In this document: piece after piece, positions 32,820 to 40,640 of the stretch
Numbering within the stretch: the stretch's first letter is position 1
Layout: every line of letters starts with the position of its first letter
From: Acidobacteriota bacterium
GTDB lineage: Bacteria; Acidobacteriota; Vicinamibacteria; Vicinamibacterales; UBA2999
Reading direction: 5' to 3'
DNA length: 53,082 nucleotides
Assembly (NCBI GenBank): GCA_947465645.1
Contig: CANIBQ010000028.1
Coordinates: 1-53,082 of the forward strand
Made by a program: the position numbers and the translations under genes
Notes under the pieces: generated by a model
Told to the model about the DNA's origin: nothing
Databases searched by the model: none
What the model saw: the letters and a program-made list of their open reading frames with translations, nothing else

Positions 32820-33734
32820 TCAGGAGTGCGAGACCTCTGCGACCACCTCGTCCGACTGCTTCTGTTCCTTTTCGAAGTGCTTGGTCTCTTTCTTTCCGAA
32901 CTCCGTCTTCGCCCAGTCGTCTTCGAACACCTCGGTCATCCGCTTGACGATTTTCGGGTCGCGCGTGATCAGGCCGACCTCGCGGCGCGCGTCGAGCTCG
33001 AGGGCGCGGAGGCTCTGGCTCCCGACAAATGCGGCGTCGCCGTCGCGAATTATCGCGCGGACGTGCAGTCGCTTGCCCGGGAATTTCTGCACCCGGAGAT
33101 CGGCGCCGCGCTTGCCCACCTTGCCCATGATGCGAACGTCCACGCCTGCCTTCGCGCGCTGGGCGAGCAGGCGGATCATCTGGGTGTCGCTGACCTTCGG
33201 GTCGTAGATCGACAGCGACTTCTTCGCGCGCTTGATGAACGTGGCCAGCTCTTCGCGGGAGTTCTCGGGACTGACGACGAGGCAGTCCGGGGCCGGCTCG
33301 AACTCCTGGCGCATGGCGTCGGCCTCGAACAGCCGCAGCGCCTCGGACACCGCCTTTGGGTCCTTGGTGACCACGCCGAAGCTGCGGCTCTCCATGTCGA
33401 TCTCGGTGTAATTGAAGCCGTAGACGTGGAGCTCCTCGCGGTCGACGATCATCACCTTGCCGTGATAGCGAACCCAGTCCCCGCCCGACCGGCTCACGCT
33501 GATCCCCTTCTCCAGCATCCGAAGCTCGAGTTGGCGCAGCCGCTTCTCTCCGCCTGAATTGGTATGGGCGATGAGCGTGCGGACGGCGACGCCCCGGGTG
33601 AACGCAGCGCCGAGGGCCTTTTCGATCTCCTTCAGGTCGAAACGAAAGATGAGCAGGTCGAGGCTCTTCGTCGCGCCCGCTATCGATTCGAGTAGTGGCG
33701 TAATCCCGTCTTCGGGCTGAACGATCAAATCCAT
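32820..33734 (-). CDS. Phospholipase D-like protein with one degenerate HKD motif
   Basis: A 304-residue PLD-superfamily protein with two repeats. HKD motif 1 is intact: RYHGKVMIVD (H91, K93, D98), followed by YGFNYTEID. Motif 2 reads RLHVRAIIRDGDAAFVGSQSL, with H224, R226 in place of Lys, and D231. The catalytic pair is His-based, so some activity may remain, but the Lys-to-Arg change is unusual. No signal peptide. A highly charged tail (EFGKKETKHFEKEQKQSDE) ends the protein. The start ATG 33734 has GGAGG eight bases upstream. Substrate could be phospholipid or nucleic acid; unknown. It is co-oriented with the SET and SpoIID genes but separated by about 45 bases. Confidence 0.85.
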   Translation of the reverse strand: MDLIVQPEDGITPLLESIAGATKSLDLLIFRFDLKEIEKALGAAFTRGVAVRTLIAHTNSGGEKRLRQLELRMLEKGISVSRSGGDWVRYHGKVMIVDREELHVYGFNYTEIDMESRSFGVVTKDPKAVSEALRLFEADAMRQEFEPAPDCLVVSPENSREELATFIKRAKKSLSIYDPKVSDTQMIRLLAQRAKAGVDVRIMGKVGKRGADLRVQKFPGKRLHVRAIIRDGDAAFVGSQSLRALELDARREVGLITRDPKIVKRMTEVFEDDWAKTEFGKKETKHFEKEQKQSDEVVAEVSHS

Positions 33735-33914
33735 CGGCGATCCTCCGGCTCCAGCTCAGCCGTACCGGGTACGCCGTAAGTACTGAGGGGCCTCACGCGG
33801 TGAATCTATAGCAAAGATCTGGCCGAGTTAGGCTTCGGTCGAATGTCATGGGAAACCCGGGCAATTGCGCGGCGCGGGAATGAATTGAGGCGTGCAACGG
33901 CCGGCGCGGATGTA

Positions 33915-35588
33915 TCAGCCGCCATCACTCGGCCGGTCACGCCAGACCTCGTCGGCCCTCCGCAGCGCCGCGTCCACACTGGTCAGGATGTTCTGTGCGC
34001 CGATGTGACGATGAAATTCGGCGTCCTCCATCAGCCGCGCGGGCTGCGAGAGCGCGCCGCACAGGAGCAGCGTCCTTCCCTGGCGCTTGAGGCCGTCGGA
34101 GAAGTCCTGGATGGCGCGGAGTCCGGTCGCGTCGATCGCCGTCATGTTGCGAAGGCGGAGGATCACGATCGGCGTCAGCTCGCCAGGGTGGCCAAGAAGG
34201 TTGGTGAGCTTGTCGGTCGCGCCGAACAGGAACGGGCCGTGGATGCGGATAATCGTGACGTATGGCGGAATCGGCTTGTCCTGCAGGATGTGCGCCCGCC
34301 CGCGCTCCACGTAGTCGCGCGTCACGCGCGACACGGTCGTGGTCATCGACACGCGACGGATGAAGAGCAGCGCGGCGAGAATCATGCCGAACTCGACGGC
34401 CACCGTCAGATCCGCCAGCACGGTCAGCGCGAACGTCACCATCCACACCAGGCGATCGGTCCAACCCTGCCGCCACAGCTCGCCGATCTCGTGCCACTCC
34501 CCCATGTTGTAGGCCACGACCATCAGCGTGGCGGCGAGGACGGCCATCGGAATGGTGGACGCGAGCGGCGAGGCGAACATCAGGATGACAAGCAATACGA
34601 GCGCATGGATCAGCCCGGCGACCGGCGTTTTCGCGCCGGCGCGGATGTTCGTGGCGGTTCGCGCGATCGCGCCCGTTGCGGGGAGCCCGCCGACGAGCGG
34701 TGAGGCGATGTTGGCGATGCCCTGCGCGAACAGCTCGACATTCGAGTTGTGCTTGGTGCCGGTCATGCGGTCGGCCACCACTGCCGACATCAGGGATTCG
34801 ATGGCGCCCAGGACGGCGACGGTCAGCGTGGGAGACAGCAGCGTCAGGATCAGCTCCGGCCGGAACCGCGGTATCCGGATCTCCGGCAGGCCTGATGGAA
34901 TGCCGCCGAACCTCGTGCCAATGGTCTCGAGCGGAAGCTGCAGGAGACTGACGACCGCCGTGCCGGCGACGAGCGCGACGACATAACCCGGCACGCGCGG
35001 CGCCAGGCGGTTCCAGACGAGGATGAGTGCGAGGACGCCGACGCCGACGATCGTCGTCGCCGTCGACGCCGCATAGGCGTGCTCCGCAAGCACGCGGATG
35101 CGCGCGATGAACTCTCCTGGCACCGGCTCGTCGAGCGCGATGCCGAACAAGTCCTTCAACTGGGTGCTGGCAATGACCAGCGCGATACCGTTGGTGAAAC
35201 CAATGACCACGGGCCGCGGTATGAACCGGACTGCGGTGCCGGTGCCGGTCAGTCCCATGATGGCGAGGATGACGCCGGCCATCATGGTGCACATGAAGAG
35301 ACCGTCGACCCCGTGCTGCGCGACGATTCCCGCCACCACGACCACGAAGGCGCCGGTGGGCCCGCCGATCTGGACGTTCGAGCCCCCGAGCGCCGAAATG
35401 ATGAAACCGGTGACGATCGCGCAGTAGACGCCGGACTGGGGCGTCATGCCTGAGGAGATTGCGAACGCCATCGCCAGCGGGAGCGCGACGAGGCCCACGG
35501 TCACGCCGGCAAGCAGGTCGGACGTGAAGGTCCGGACCGAGTAGCGGCGGAGCGCGATGACCGAGGCCGGCAGGAACTTCCGCTTCAT
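33915..35588 (-). CDS. SulP family anion transporter with C-terminal STAS domain
   Basis: A 557-residue transporter with about twelve TM segments and the SulP signature region (SDLLAGVTVGLVALPLAMAFAISSGMTPQSGVYCAIVTG). Later blocks: GGSNVQIGGPTGAFVVVVAGI, GIANIASPLVGGLPATGAIARTATNIRAGAKTPVAGL. The STAS domain starts at about residue 440 (VTIIRIHGPFLFG, VILRLRNMTAIDATGLRAIQDF). Substrates of the family are sulfate, bicarbonate, carboxylates or others. It is the last gene of the minus-strand operon and overlaps the ROK gene stop by four bases (ATGA), which ties its substrate to the carbohydrate-like processing genes upstream. Confidence 0.93.
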   Translation of the reverse strand: MKRKFLPASVIALRRYSVRTFTSDLLAGVTVGLVALPLAMAFAISSGMTPQSGVYCAIVTGFIISALGGSNVQIGGPTGAFVVVVAGIVAQHGVDGLFMCTMMAGVILAIMGLTGTGTAVRFIPRPVVIGFTNGIALVIASTQLKDLFGIALDEPVPGEFIARIRVLAEHAYAASTATTIVGVGVLALILVWNRLAPRVPGYVVALVAGTAVVSLLQLPLETIGTRFGGIPSGLPEIRIPRFRPELILTLLSPTLTVAVLGAIESLMSAVVADRMTGTKHNSNVELFAQGIANIASPLVGGLPATGAIARTATNIRAGAKTPVAGLIHALVLLVILMFASPLASTIPMAVLAATLMVVAYNMGEWHEIGELWRQGWTDRLVWMVTFALTVLADLTVAVEFGMILAALLFIRRVSMTTTVSRVTRDYVERGRAHILQDKPIPPYVTIIRIHGPFLFGATDKLTNLLGHPGELTPIVILRLRNMTAIDATGLRAIQDFSDGLKRQGRTLLLCGALSQPARLMEDAEFHRHIGAQNILTSVDAALRRADEVWRDRPSDGG

Positions 35589-36556
35589 TCGAGTCTCCAG
35601 AGCCACGCGGCGCCGCGCACGCCGCTCGCGTCGCCGTGTTGCGCCCGAACCAGCTTCGTCAGATGCGGCACGGACCCTCCTTGATGCGGCGCGGACCCTT
35701 GCCCCTCGACGACGCTCGGGGCGAGCGGTCCGCGATTGAAGATGTAGGCGTCCCACAGCCGCGGAACGTTCGTGTACAGCCGCTCGATGTTCGACATGCC
35801 GCCGCCGAGGACGATGACGTCGGGATCGAGGACGTTGATGATACTGGCGAGCCCACGCGCCAATCGCTCTTCGTACTGCAGGAGCGCGGATTCTGCCAGC
35901 CGGTCGCCGCGAGCGGCCGCGGCCACGATCGCGGGCGCCGCCTCCCGCCGTCCGCTGCGCTGCTCGAAGTCCCGGGCCAGGCCCGGGCCGGAGAGGAACG
36001 TCTCGATGCAGCCGTGGCGGCCGCAGTAACACGACGGACCGGGCCGCTCCTCGTCACGGGGCCACGGTAACGGATTGTGGCCCCACTCCCCGGCGATCGC
36101 GTTCGGTCCGGTCAGCACCTCACCGCGGACGACGATCCCGGCGCCCACGCCGGTACCGATGATCGCGCCAAACACCACGCCCGCACCGGCGGCCGCGCCG
36201 TCGGCCGCCTCGGACACGGCAAAGCAGTTGGCGTCGTTCGCGATGCGCACTTCGCGATCGAGCCGGCGCTGAAGATCGGCCAGCAGCGGCTCGCCGATGA
36301 GCCAGACGGAGTTGGCGTTCTTCACCAGTCCGGTAGTGAAGGACATCGCACCGGGGATCCCGACCCCGACCGACCCGCGCAGGCCGACGCGCTCCTCGAG
36401 TCTCTCCACCAGCGACACCACCGCGTCGACCGTCGCCGGATAGTCATCGCGCGGCGTTTCAACCCGCAGCCTCAGGATTTCGTCGCTCCCGTCGAGCAGG
36501 ATGCCCTCGATTTTCGTGCCGCCCAGATCGATCCCGATGCGAACGCGATCGCTCAT
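35585..36556 (-). CDS. ROK family sugar kinase with a palindrome-encoded insertion
   Basis: A 323-residue ROK (glucokinase/fructokinase-type) kinase. ATG 36556 is chosen because MSDRVRIGIDLGGTKIEG is the family start and it overlaps the VOC stop by ATGA. Motifs: DLGGTKIE phosphate loop, GVGIPG, catalytic Asp in IANDANCFAVSEA, IGTGVGAGIVV, EWGHNPL, and the zinc site in CYCGRHGCIETFLSGPGL. Residues about 276-299 (between YIFNRG and TKLVRAQHGD) do not fit the family and are encoded by a palindromic element at 35690-35734 plus a nearby direct repeat. The C-terminal motif HGDASGVRGAAWLW is intact, so the insertion may be tolerated as a loop. Likely phosphorylates a hexose-like compound. Confidence 0.9.
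   Translation of the reverse strand: MSDRVRIGIDLGGTKIEGILLDGSDEILRLRVETPRDDYPATVDAVVSLVERLEERVGLRGSVGVGIPGAMSFTTGLVKNANSVWLIGEPLLADLQRRLDREVRIANDANCFAVSEAADGAAAGAGVVFGAIIGTGVGAGIVVRGEVLTGPNAIAGEWGHNPLPWPRDEERPGPSCYCGRHGCIETFLSGPGLARDFEQRSGRREAAPAIVAAAARGDRLAESALLQYEERLARGLASIINVLDPDVIVLGGGMSNIERLYTNVPRLWDAYIFNRGPLAPSVVEGQGSAPHQGGSVPHLTKLVRAQHGDASGVRGAAWLWRLE
35690..35734. repeat. Nested palindrome inside the ROK kinase gene
   Basis: Outer stem cgcggacc (35690-35697) pairs with ggtccgcg (35727-35734). The inner stem gcccc (35701-35705) pairs with ggggc (35718-35722). Directly before it is an imperfect direct repeat of gatgcggc-cggaccct units at 35663 and 35683. The inner sequence resembles the widespread CCCTTCGACTACGCTCAGGG-type palindrome. 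It interrupts the ROK pattern in frame. Confidence 0.65.
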
Positions 36557-37077
36557 TGGTAGTACTGCTTGTACATCCCTCTTCTGAACAGCCACCCGCC
36601 GAGCGGTCCGAGCCAGTTGAGGACGTGGTGCATGTATCCGAGGTCCATCATCTCGATGAGGTTGCCGTCGAAGTCCTTCGCGAAGAAGAACGTGTGGCCG
36701 CGCGGCGATCGCTCAGGCTTGCTGACGCACTCGACGCCCTTGCTCTGCAGGTAGTCGTACCACCGCTGCGTATTCCGCACGTTGAACGAGATGTGCGTGA
36801 GGCCGACGCGATTCCACGGAATCGACTCCGCCGGCAACTGCGGCTGAAACTCGAAGATCTCGAGGACGGCGCCGCCCGGCACGCGGATCCATCCGATCTT
36901 GCAGCGCGGCGCCGTCCCGTCCGGGCCCGCATTGACGCCGAAAAAGCTCCGGACACGGTCTGGCGGCGTGTCGGCGACGCCGACCAGCGGGCAGCCGAAG
37001 ACGTCCCAGTAGAACTTGACGGCGTTGTTGAAGCTGGACACGGTGATGCCGCAGTGGCTGAAGGATCGAGCTTTCAC
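36553..37077 (-). CDS. VOC/glyoxalase-fold protein
   Basis: A 174-residue vicinal-oxygen-chelate family protein of two beta-alpha-beta-beta-beta modules: FSHCGITVSSFNNAVKFYWDVFG and LTHISFNVRNTQRWYDYLQSKGVECVS, closing with FFFAKDFDGNLIEMMDLG. Metal-ligand candidates are H8, E in VLEIFEF, H in LTHISF and E in LIEMMDL. The fold covers isomerases, epimerases, dioxygenases and lyases, so the reaction is open. In this operon, between a GMC oxidoreductase and a sugar kinase, an epimerase or isomerase role is a reasonable inference. Starts at GTG 37077, overlapping the GMC stop (GTGA). Confidence 0.85.
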   Translation of the reverse strand: MKARSFSHCGITVSSFNNAVKFYWDVFGCPLVGVADTPPDRVRSFFGVNAGPDGTAPRCKIGWIRVPGGAVLEIFEFQPQLPAESIPWNRVGLTHISFNVRNTQRWYDYLQSKGVECVSKPERSPRGHTFFFAKDFDGNLIEMMDLGYMHHVLNWLGPLGGWLFRRGMYKQYYQ

Positions 37078-38585
37078 AGGTGGGTGTCCTTGATGTGATC
37101 CGCGACTCGCAGCGCCTGCGCCGCGATTGTCAGGCCGGGATTGACCGCCGCGGACGACGGAAAGAACGACGCGTCGACGACGAAGAGATTATCGATGTCG
37201 TGGGTACGGCAGAAGGGGTCGAGCACCGACTCGCGCGGATCCGTGCCGAAGCAGAGCGTGCCGCACTGGTGGGTGGTGTTCTTCTCCTTGTGCGAATGCG
37301 CGACCACGACCCAGAAGCCGAGCCGCCTGAGGATCCGCCTGGTCTCTTTCACGAGACGGTCGTGCGCCGCGACGTTGTTGGGCCGGTACGACAGGCGAAT
37401 GCGGCCGTCGGGTTCGACGGTGACGCGATTCTCGCGTCGCGGCAGGTCTTCGGAGATCGCCAGCCAGTCGACGCCGCGCGACACCCACGCCTCGTACGCC
37501 CACAGCGGAATCCAGGGCACCACCGTCTGCGCCATCACGCCGTGCGTCCGGCCTTGCGACTGGATCTGTCCCAGCGGAAAGCGCGAGTCCGGCCCCCGCA
37601 GGTAGAAATCGTTGATCGCCACGGTCTTCTGGAAGACGGTCGCGTTGGTCCGAAACGGATGAAACCCCTGCATCATCGTCGCGAGGTGCGCCATGTAGCG
37701 GCTGCCGACGAGCCCCGACGAGTTCGCCAGCCCCTTCGGATGCGCCTCGTTCGCCGACCGCAGCAGCAGCGCCGCTGAGTTGACGGCGCCGCACGACACG
37801 ATGACGATCGGCGCCTCAACGCGAATCGTCTCGCCGTTGCGCTCGACGTCAACCGCCTCCACCTTCCGGCCGCTGCCGTTGGTGATGAGACGCCGGGCCA
37901 GCGCGTTGGTCCACAACGTCACGTTCGGCTGCTGCATCGCCGGACGCACGCAGCAGACATCCGCATCGCTCTTGGCGTGCACCTTACATGGAAACGAGTT
38001 GCACGTGTTGCACAGGATGCAGCCGTCGGGCTCGCCGGGCCTGAGGAGACCGAGCGGCAGCGGCGACGGATGCAACCCCTGGAGGCGCAACTGTTCCACC
38101 AGCGTGGCCATCCCCGAGGCATGCGCAATCGGCTCGTACGGGTACGGCGCGCGCGCGCCTTCGGTGGGATCGATCCCGTGCTGTCCGCGGACGTGGTACA
38201 GGCGCTCGGCGCGCTCGTAGTAGGGCTCGAGCGTCTCGTAGTCGATCGGCCACGCGGGAGAGACGCCGTCGACGTGCTCGATCTCCTTGAAGTCCTGCCG
38301 GCGCAGGCGGTAGAGGACGCTGCCCCAGAACTTCGTGTTGCCGCCGACCGAGTAGTGCGTATACGGCAGGAACTCCCGGCCCCGCTCGTCGAGCCAGCGT
38401 TCCGAGTTGCGGTACCGCAAGTGCTTCCAGACGGCCTCCGGGCTCCAGTTCTCGTCTTCCTGCGGCACGAAGCCGCCGCGCTCGAGGATGAGGATGCGGG
38501 CGCCCGAGGCCGCCAGCGCGTGAGCGATGGTGCCGCCGCCGGCGCCGCTCCCGATGATGATGACGTCGTATCGCTCGTTCGGCAT
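37074..38585 (-). CDS. GMC family FAD-dependent oxidoreductase
   Basis: A 503-residue GMC oxidoreductase. The FAD-binding N-terminus reads YDVIIIGSGAGGGTIAHALAASGARILILERGGF, with the GMC follow-up HYSVGGNTKFWGSVLYRLR and the C-terminal HQCGTLCFGTDPRESVLDPFCRTHDIDNLFVVDASFFPSSAAVNPGLTIAAQALR given here as blocks HQCGTLCFG, NLFVVDASFFPSSAAVNP and GLTIAAQALR. A Cys-rich segment (CILCNTCNSFPCKVHAKSDADVCCV) is typical of the pyranose/cyclitol-dehydrogenase branch. No Tat signal is seen. ATG 38585 is preferred over TTG 38609, which lies four bases behind the preceding stop. It probably oxidises a sugar or polyol for the downstream kinase and isomerase. Confidence 0.93.
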   Translation of the reverse strand: MPNERYDVIIIGSGAGGGTIAHALAASGARILILERGGFVPQEDENWSPEAVWKHLRYRNSERWLDERGREFLPYTHYSVGGNTKFWGSVLYRLRRQDFKEIEHVDGVSPAWPIDYETLEPYYERAERLYHVRGQHGIDPTEGARAPYPYEPIAHASGMATLVEQLRLQGLHPSPLPLGLLRPGEPDGCILCNTCNSFPCKVHAKSDADVCCVRPAMQQPNVTLWTNALARRLITNGSGRKVEAVDVERNGETIRVEAPIVIVSCGAVNSAALLLRSANEAHPKGLANSSGLVGSRYMAHLATMMQGFHPFRTNATVFQKTVAINDFYLRGPDSRFPLGQIQSQGRTHGVMAQTVVPWIPLWAYEAWVSRGVDWLAISEDLPRRENRVTVEPDGRIRLSYRPNNVAAHDRLVKETRRILRRLGFWVVVAHSHKEKNTTHQCGTLCFGTDPRESVLDPFCRTHDIDNLFVVDASFFPSSAAVNPGLTIAAQALRVADHIKDTHL

Positions 38586-38612
38586 CGGCGTCGGCGTCGG
38601 TATCGGCAAGGC

Positions 38613-39596
38613 TCAGCAGACCGCGAGGCTGGAGTAGATCTGGTCCATCAGCCGCTGGTCCTCGATGGCCCGCTCGAGGCTCATCTCGGGATCGCTTCCG
38701 GTGCGGACCGCGCGCGCGAAGTCCCGATACATCGCCTGGTAGCCGCGGATGTCGCGGACGCCAGGGAAGATGACACGCGGCAGCCCCTTGCCCCTGACCA
38801 CGATGAACGCGCCGTTGGACTCGAAGGTGATGATGCCGTCGCGGCCAAAGAGCTTCGACAGCCTGGCGCCGCGGAGGAGCGAGGGAATCTCGCGCGAGTA
38901 GTGCAGCGACCCGACCGCACCGTTGTCGTAGCGGAAGGCGACCATCATGCTCTTGATGCGTGTGTCCGGCCCCTGACGCGACGGCGATGGACGGTATCCC
39001 TGCGCGCTCGTGATCGCCGGCCCGAGGCTCCCGGCGAGGTGCAGCCAGTGGATCCCTTCCTCGAAGAACGCGTCGCCACCGGCCATCGTCTCGTCGTTGC
39101 GCCAGTCGTCTGCGGCCTTGAGCTTCTTGGCGATCGTCGAGAAATGGCCGAACACCATGTCGCCGATGACACCTTCGGCAAGCAGCCGCCTCAGGCGTAC
39201 CGCGAGCGGCTTGTAGTGATCGTTTTCGCCGACGAGGACCACGCGGCGTGCGCGGTCGCGTGCCTGCAGCGCCGTCTGGTAATCCTCCATCCGCAGGTAC
39301 GCGGGCTTCTCCACCAGGACGTGCTTGCCGGCGCCGAGTGCCTGGAGGGTCAGATCGAGATGAAACCGCGGCGGCACCGCGACCACCACCGCCTCGATCC
39401 GCGGGTCCTCGATTGCGGCCGAATAATCCGAATAACTCCCCGCCCCGCCGTGATCCCGGCAGAAGGCGTCCGCCTTCGCACGGTCGCGGCTCGCGTAGCT
39501 ACACACGATGTCGCCGCTCAGGGAACGGAGATTCCGGCTATGTACGCGCGTGATGAATCCGCAGCCCAGGAAGGCTATACGCAGGGGTTCGGGCAT
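38613..39596 (-). CDS. Gfo/Idh/MocA family oxidoreductase
   Basis: First gene of the five-gene minus-strand operon; a 327-residue NAD(P)-dependent sugar or cyclitol oxidoreductase. The Rossmann part starts MPEPLRIAFLGCGFITRVHSRNL and contains AVVVAVPPRFHLDLTLQALGAGKHVLVEKPAY with the conserved Lys of EKPA. The C-terminal alpha/beta domain contains the block AGGDAFFEEGIHWLHLAGSL, with the His/Glu residues usual near the active site. Ends 28 bases before the GMC ATG. ATG at 39596; no obvious Shine-Dalgarno. No sugar substrate can be assigned. Confidence 0.92.
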   Translation of the reverse strand: MPEPLRIAFLGCGFITRVHSRNLRSLSGDIVCSYASRDRAKADAFCRDHGGAGSYSDYSAAIEDPRIEAVVVAVPPRFHLDLTLQALGAGKHVLVEKPAYLRMEDYQTALQARDRARRVVLVGENDHYKPLAVRLRRLLAEGVIGDMVFGHFSTIAKKLKAADDWRNDETMAGGDAFFEEGIHWLHLAGSLGPAITSAQGYRPSPSRQGPDTRIKSMMVAFRYDNGAVGSLHYSREIPSLLRGARLSKLFGRDGIITFESNGAFIVVRGKGLPRVIFPGVRDIRGYQAMYRDFARAVRTGSDPEMSLERAIEDQRLMDQIYSSLAVC

Positions 39597-39809
39597 CGAG
39601 CAGAACCATCATAGCGGTCGGGCCTGTCGAAGGACCAGACCGCCATACGCTACGTAGAGGCGGACCTTCCCTGTCCGACGCAGCTCGAAGAGCGAAGTCG
39701 GAAGGTCCGCCTGGCAGCGCTCGGCAACCAGCGCCGCCATGTCGCTCCGAAAAACCCATGGGTCCACCCTCGATCGACCAGTATTCGATGAACGGATTTT
39801 TCTCCGGAC
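39597..39809. other. Intergenic region upstream of the Gfo operon and the PIN remnant
   Basis: About 210 bases. It must hold the promoter of the minus-strand operon and contains the inverted repeat listed separately. No complete gene is recognisable; the sequence directly before 39810 does not restore the missing PIN N-terminus in any frame that I could read. Confidence 0.4.
39658..39712. repeat. 13-bp perfect inverted repeat with inner palindrome
   Basis: Left arm aggcggaccttcc (39658-39670) and right arm ggaaggtccgcct (39700-39712) are perfect reverse complements. A second pair tccgac/gtcgga lies just inside, so a long stem with an inner loop is formed. It shares the ggcggacc/ggtccgc core with the elements at 20.1, 32.3 and 35.7 kb. 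Confidence 0.75.
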
Positions 39810-40175
39810 ATGACGGCACTGGCCGCCGAGCCTGAGGCGGCTTCACGACCTCCTCGCTTCACCCACGCGGAATGGCGTTGGCGCACGCGATCACGAGCCG
39901 TGCCAGACGGCCACGTCGAGTTTCTACGTCTGACAGAGCCGGCGGCGGAACTCGCTCAACGATACCTGGCCGAGCGAGTGTTGGGGCCAGGGATGCTGGC
40001 GGACGCCGAGCACATCGCGATGGCTTCGGTCGCACGCGTGGATGTGTTGGTGAGCTGGAATTTCAAACACATCGTCAACTTGCAGCGAATTCATGGTTAC
40101 CGTGACGTGAACCGTCGGCTGGGGTATCCGGCCCTCGAAATTCGTACACCCCGGGAGGTCCTCGGCGATGAGTAA
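39810..40175 (+). pseudogene. PIN-domain toxin-like protein, N-terminally truncated
   Basis: The last about 85 residues match the C-terminal half of a PIN-domain protein family: VEFLRLTEPAAELAQRYLAERVLGPGMLADAEHIAMASVARVDVLVSWNFKHIVN, then GYRDVNRRLGYPALEIRTPREVLGDE. Present acidic residues include the Asp of ADAEHIA; the N-terminal Asp cluster (xxDTSVxG-type) that completes the nuclease site is absent. The first 35 residues of the open frame do not resemble the family. The gene overlaps the small partner at 40168 by eight bases, as in intact modules. Probably an inactivated toxin, unless a different upstream start or assembly gap hides the N-terminus. Confidence 0.7.
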
Positions 40176-40371
40176 TCCAGTCGCGAAGGTCGTCGATGCC
40201 GTGCAAATCATGCGCGACGCACGGGCCGATATCAGTGCCCAGATTGCGTCGATGTCAGTTGACGAGCAGAACGAGTGGTTGCGCGCGAACCCGCCAACTG
40301 ATCCGACGCTGCTCCGATTGTTCACACTGGCTGCCCAGCAAGGCGCTGCACCCGACGAACCGCACCGCTGA
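40168..40371 (+). CDS. Small partner of the PIN protein (antitoxin-like)
   Basis: A 67-residue protein (MSNPVAKVVDAVQIMRDARADISAQI and on) with the pattern V-x-D-A-V-x-x-M-R-x-x-R seen in small proteins that follow PIN-family genes. It overlaps the PIN frame by eight bases, so coupling is retained. Helical and slightly acidic, consistent with a toxin-neutralising peptide, but the assignment is by context. If the toxin is dead, this may be a leftover antitoxin. Confidence 0.6.
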   Translation: MSNPVAKVVDAVQIMRDARADISAQIASMSVDEQNEWLRANPPTDPTLLRLFTLAAQQGAAPDEPHR

Positions 40372-40454
40372 ACCTGTTGCATTCGCGACGCCATCATGCG
40401 CGGCTCGCGGCTGAGCGCCATTCCGGCGCCGCAGTGTAGACCGACGAGCGTGGC

Positions 40455-40533
40455 GCGCCGCGTTCGGCGTGCCGGGCTGTGGCCGCCGGCGCGCAGCGCC
40501 GGCGGCCACGGGCCGGCATGCCGAATGCGGCGC
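40455..40533 (+). repeat. Long stem-loop with G-U pairs, terminator-like
   Basis: The inner stem of 14 perfect pairs, gtggccgccggcgc (40479-40492) with gcgccggcggccac (40496-40509), has a three-base loop. An outer stem pairs 40455-40475 with 40513-40533; two positions there are G opposite T, which stay paired as G-U only in the plus-strand RNA. It lies between the PIN partner and the molybdopterin gene. No U-tract follows. Likely an RNA structure of a plus-strand transcript (terminator, attenuator or stabiliser). Confidence 0.75.
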
Positions 40534-40640
40534 AGTTCCCGCGCCGGGATTGTGAGTGGACTTCGGCCCGGGACGCGGGTATCTTCTGCTTGGCTCTGGA
40601 TAGCCGGGTTGCGCGAGCTAACTTTTCCGTGGGGTGAGCG

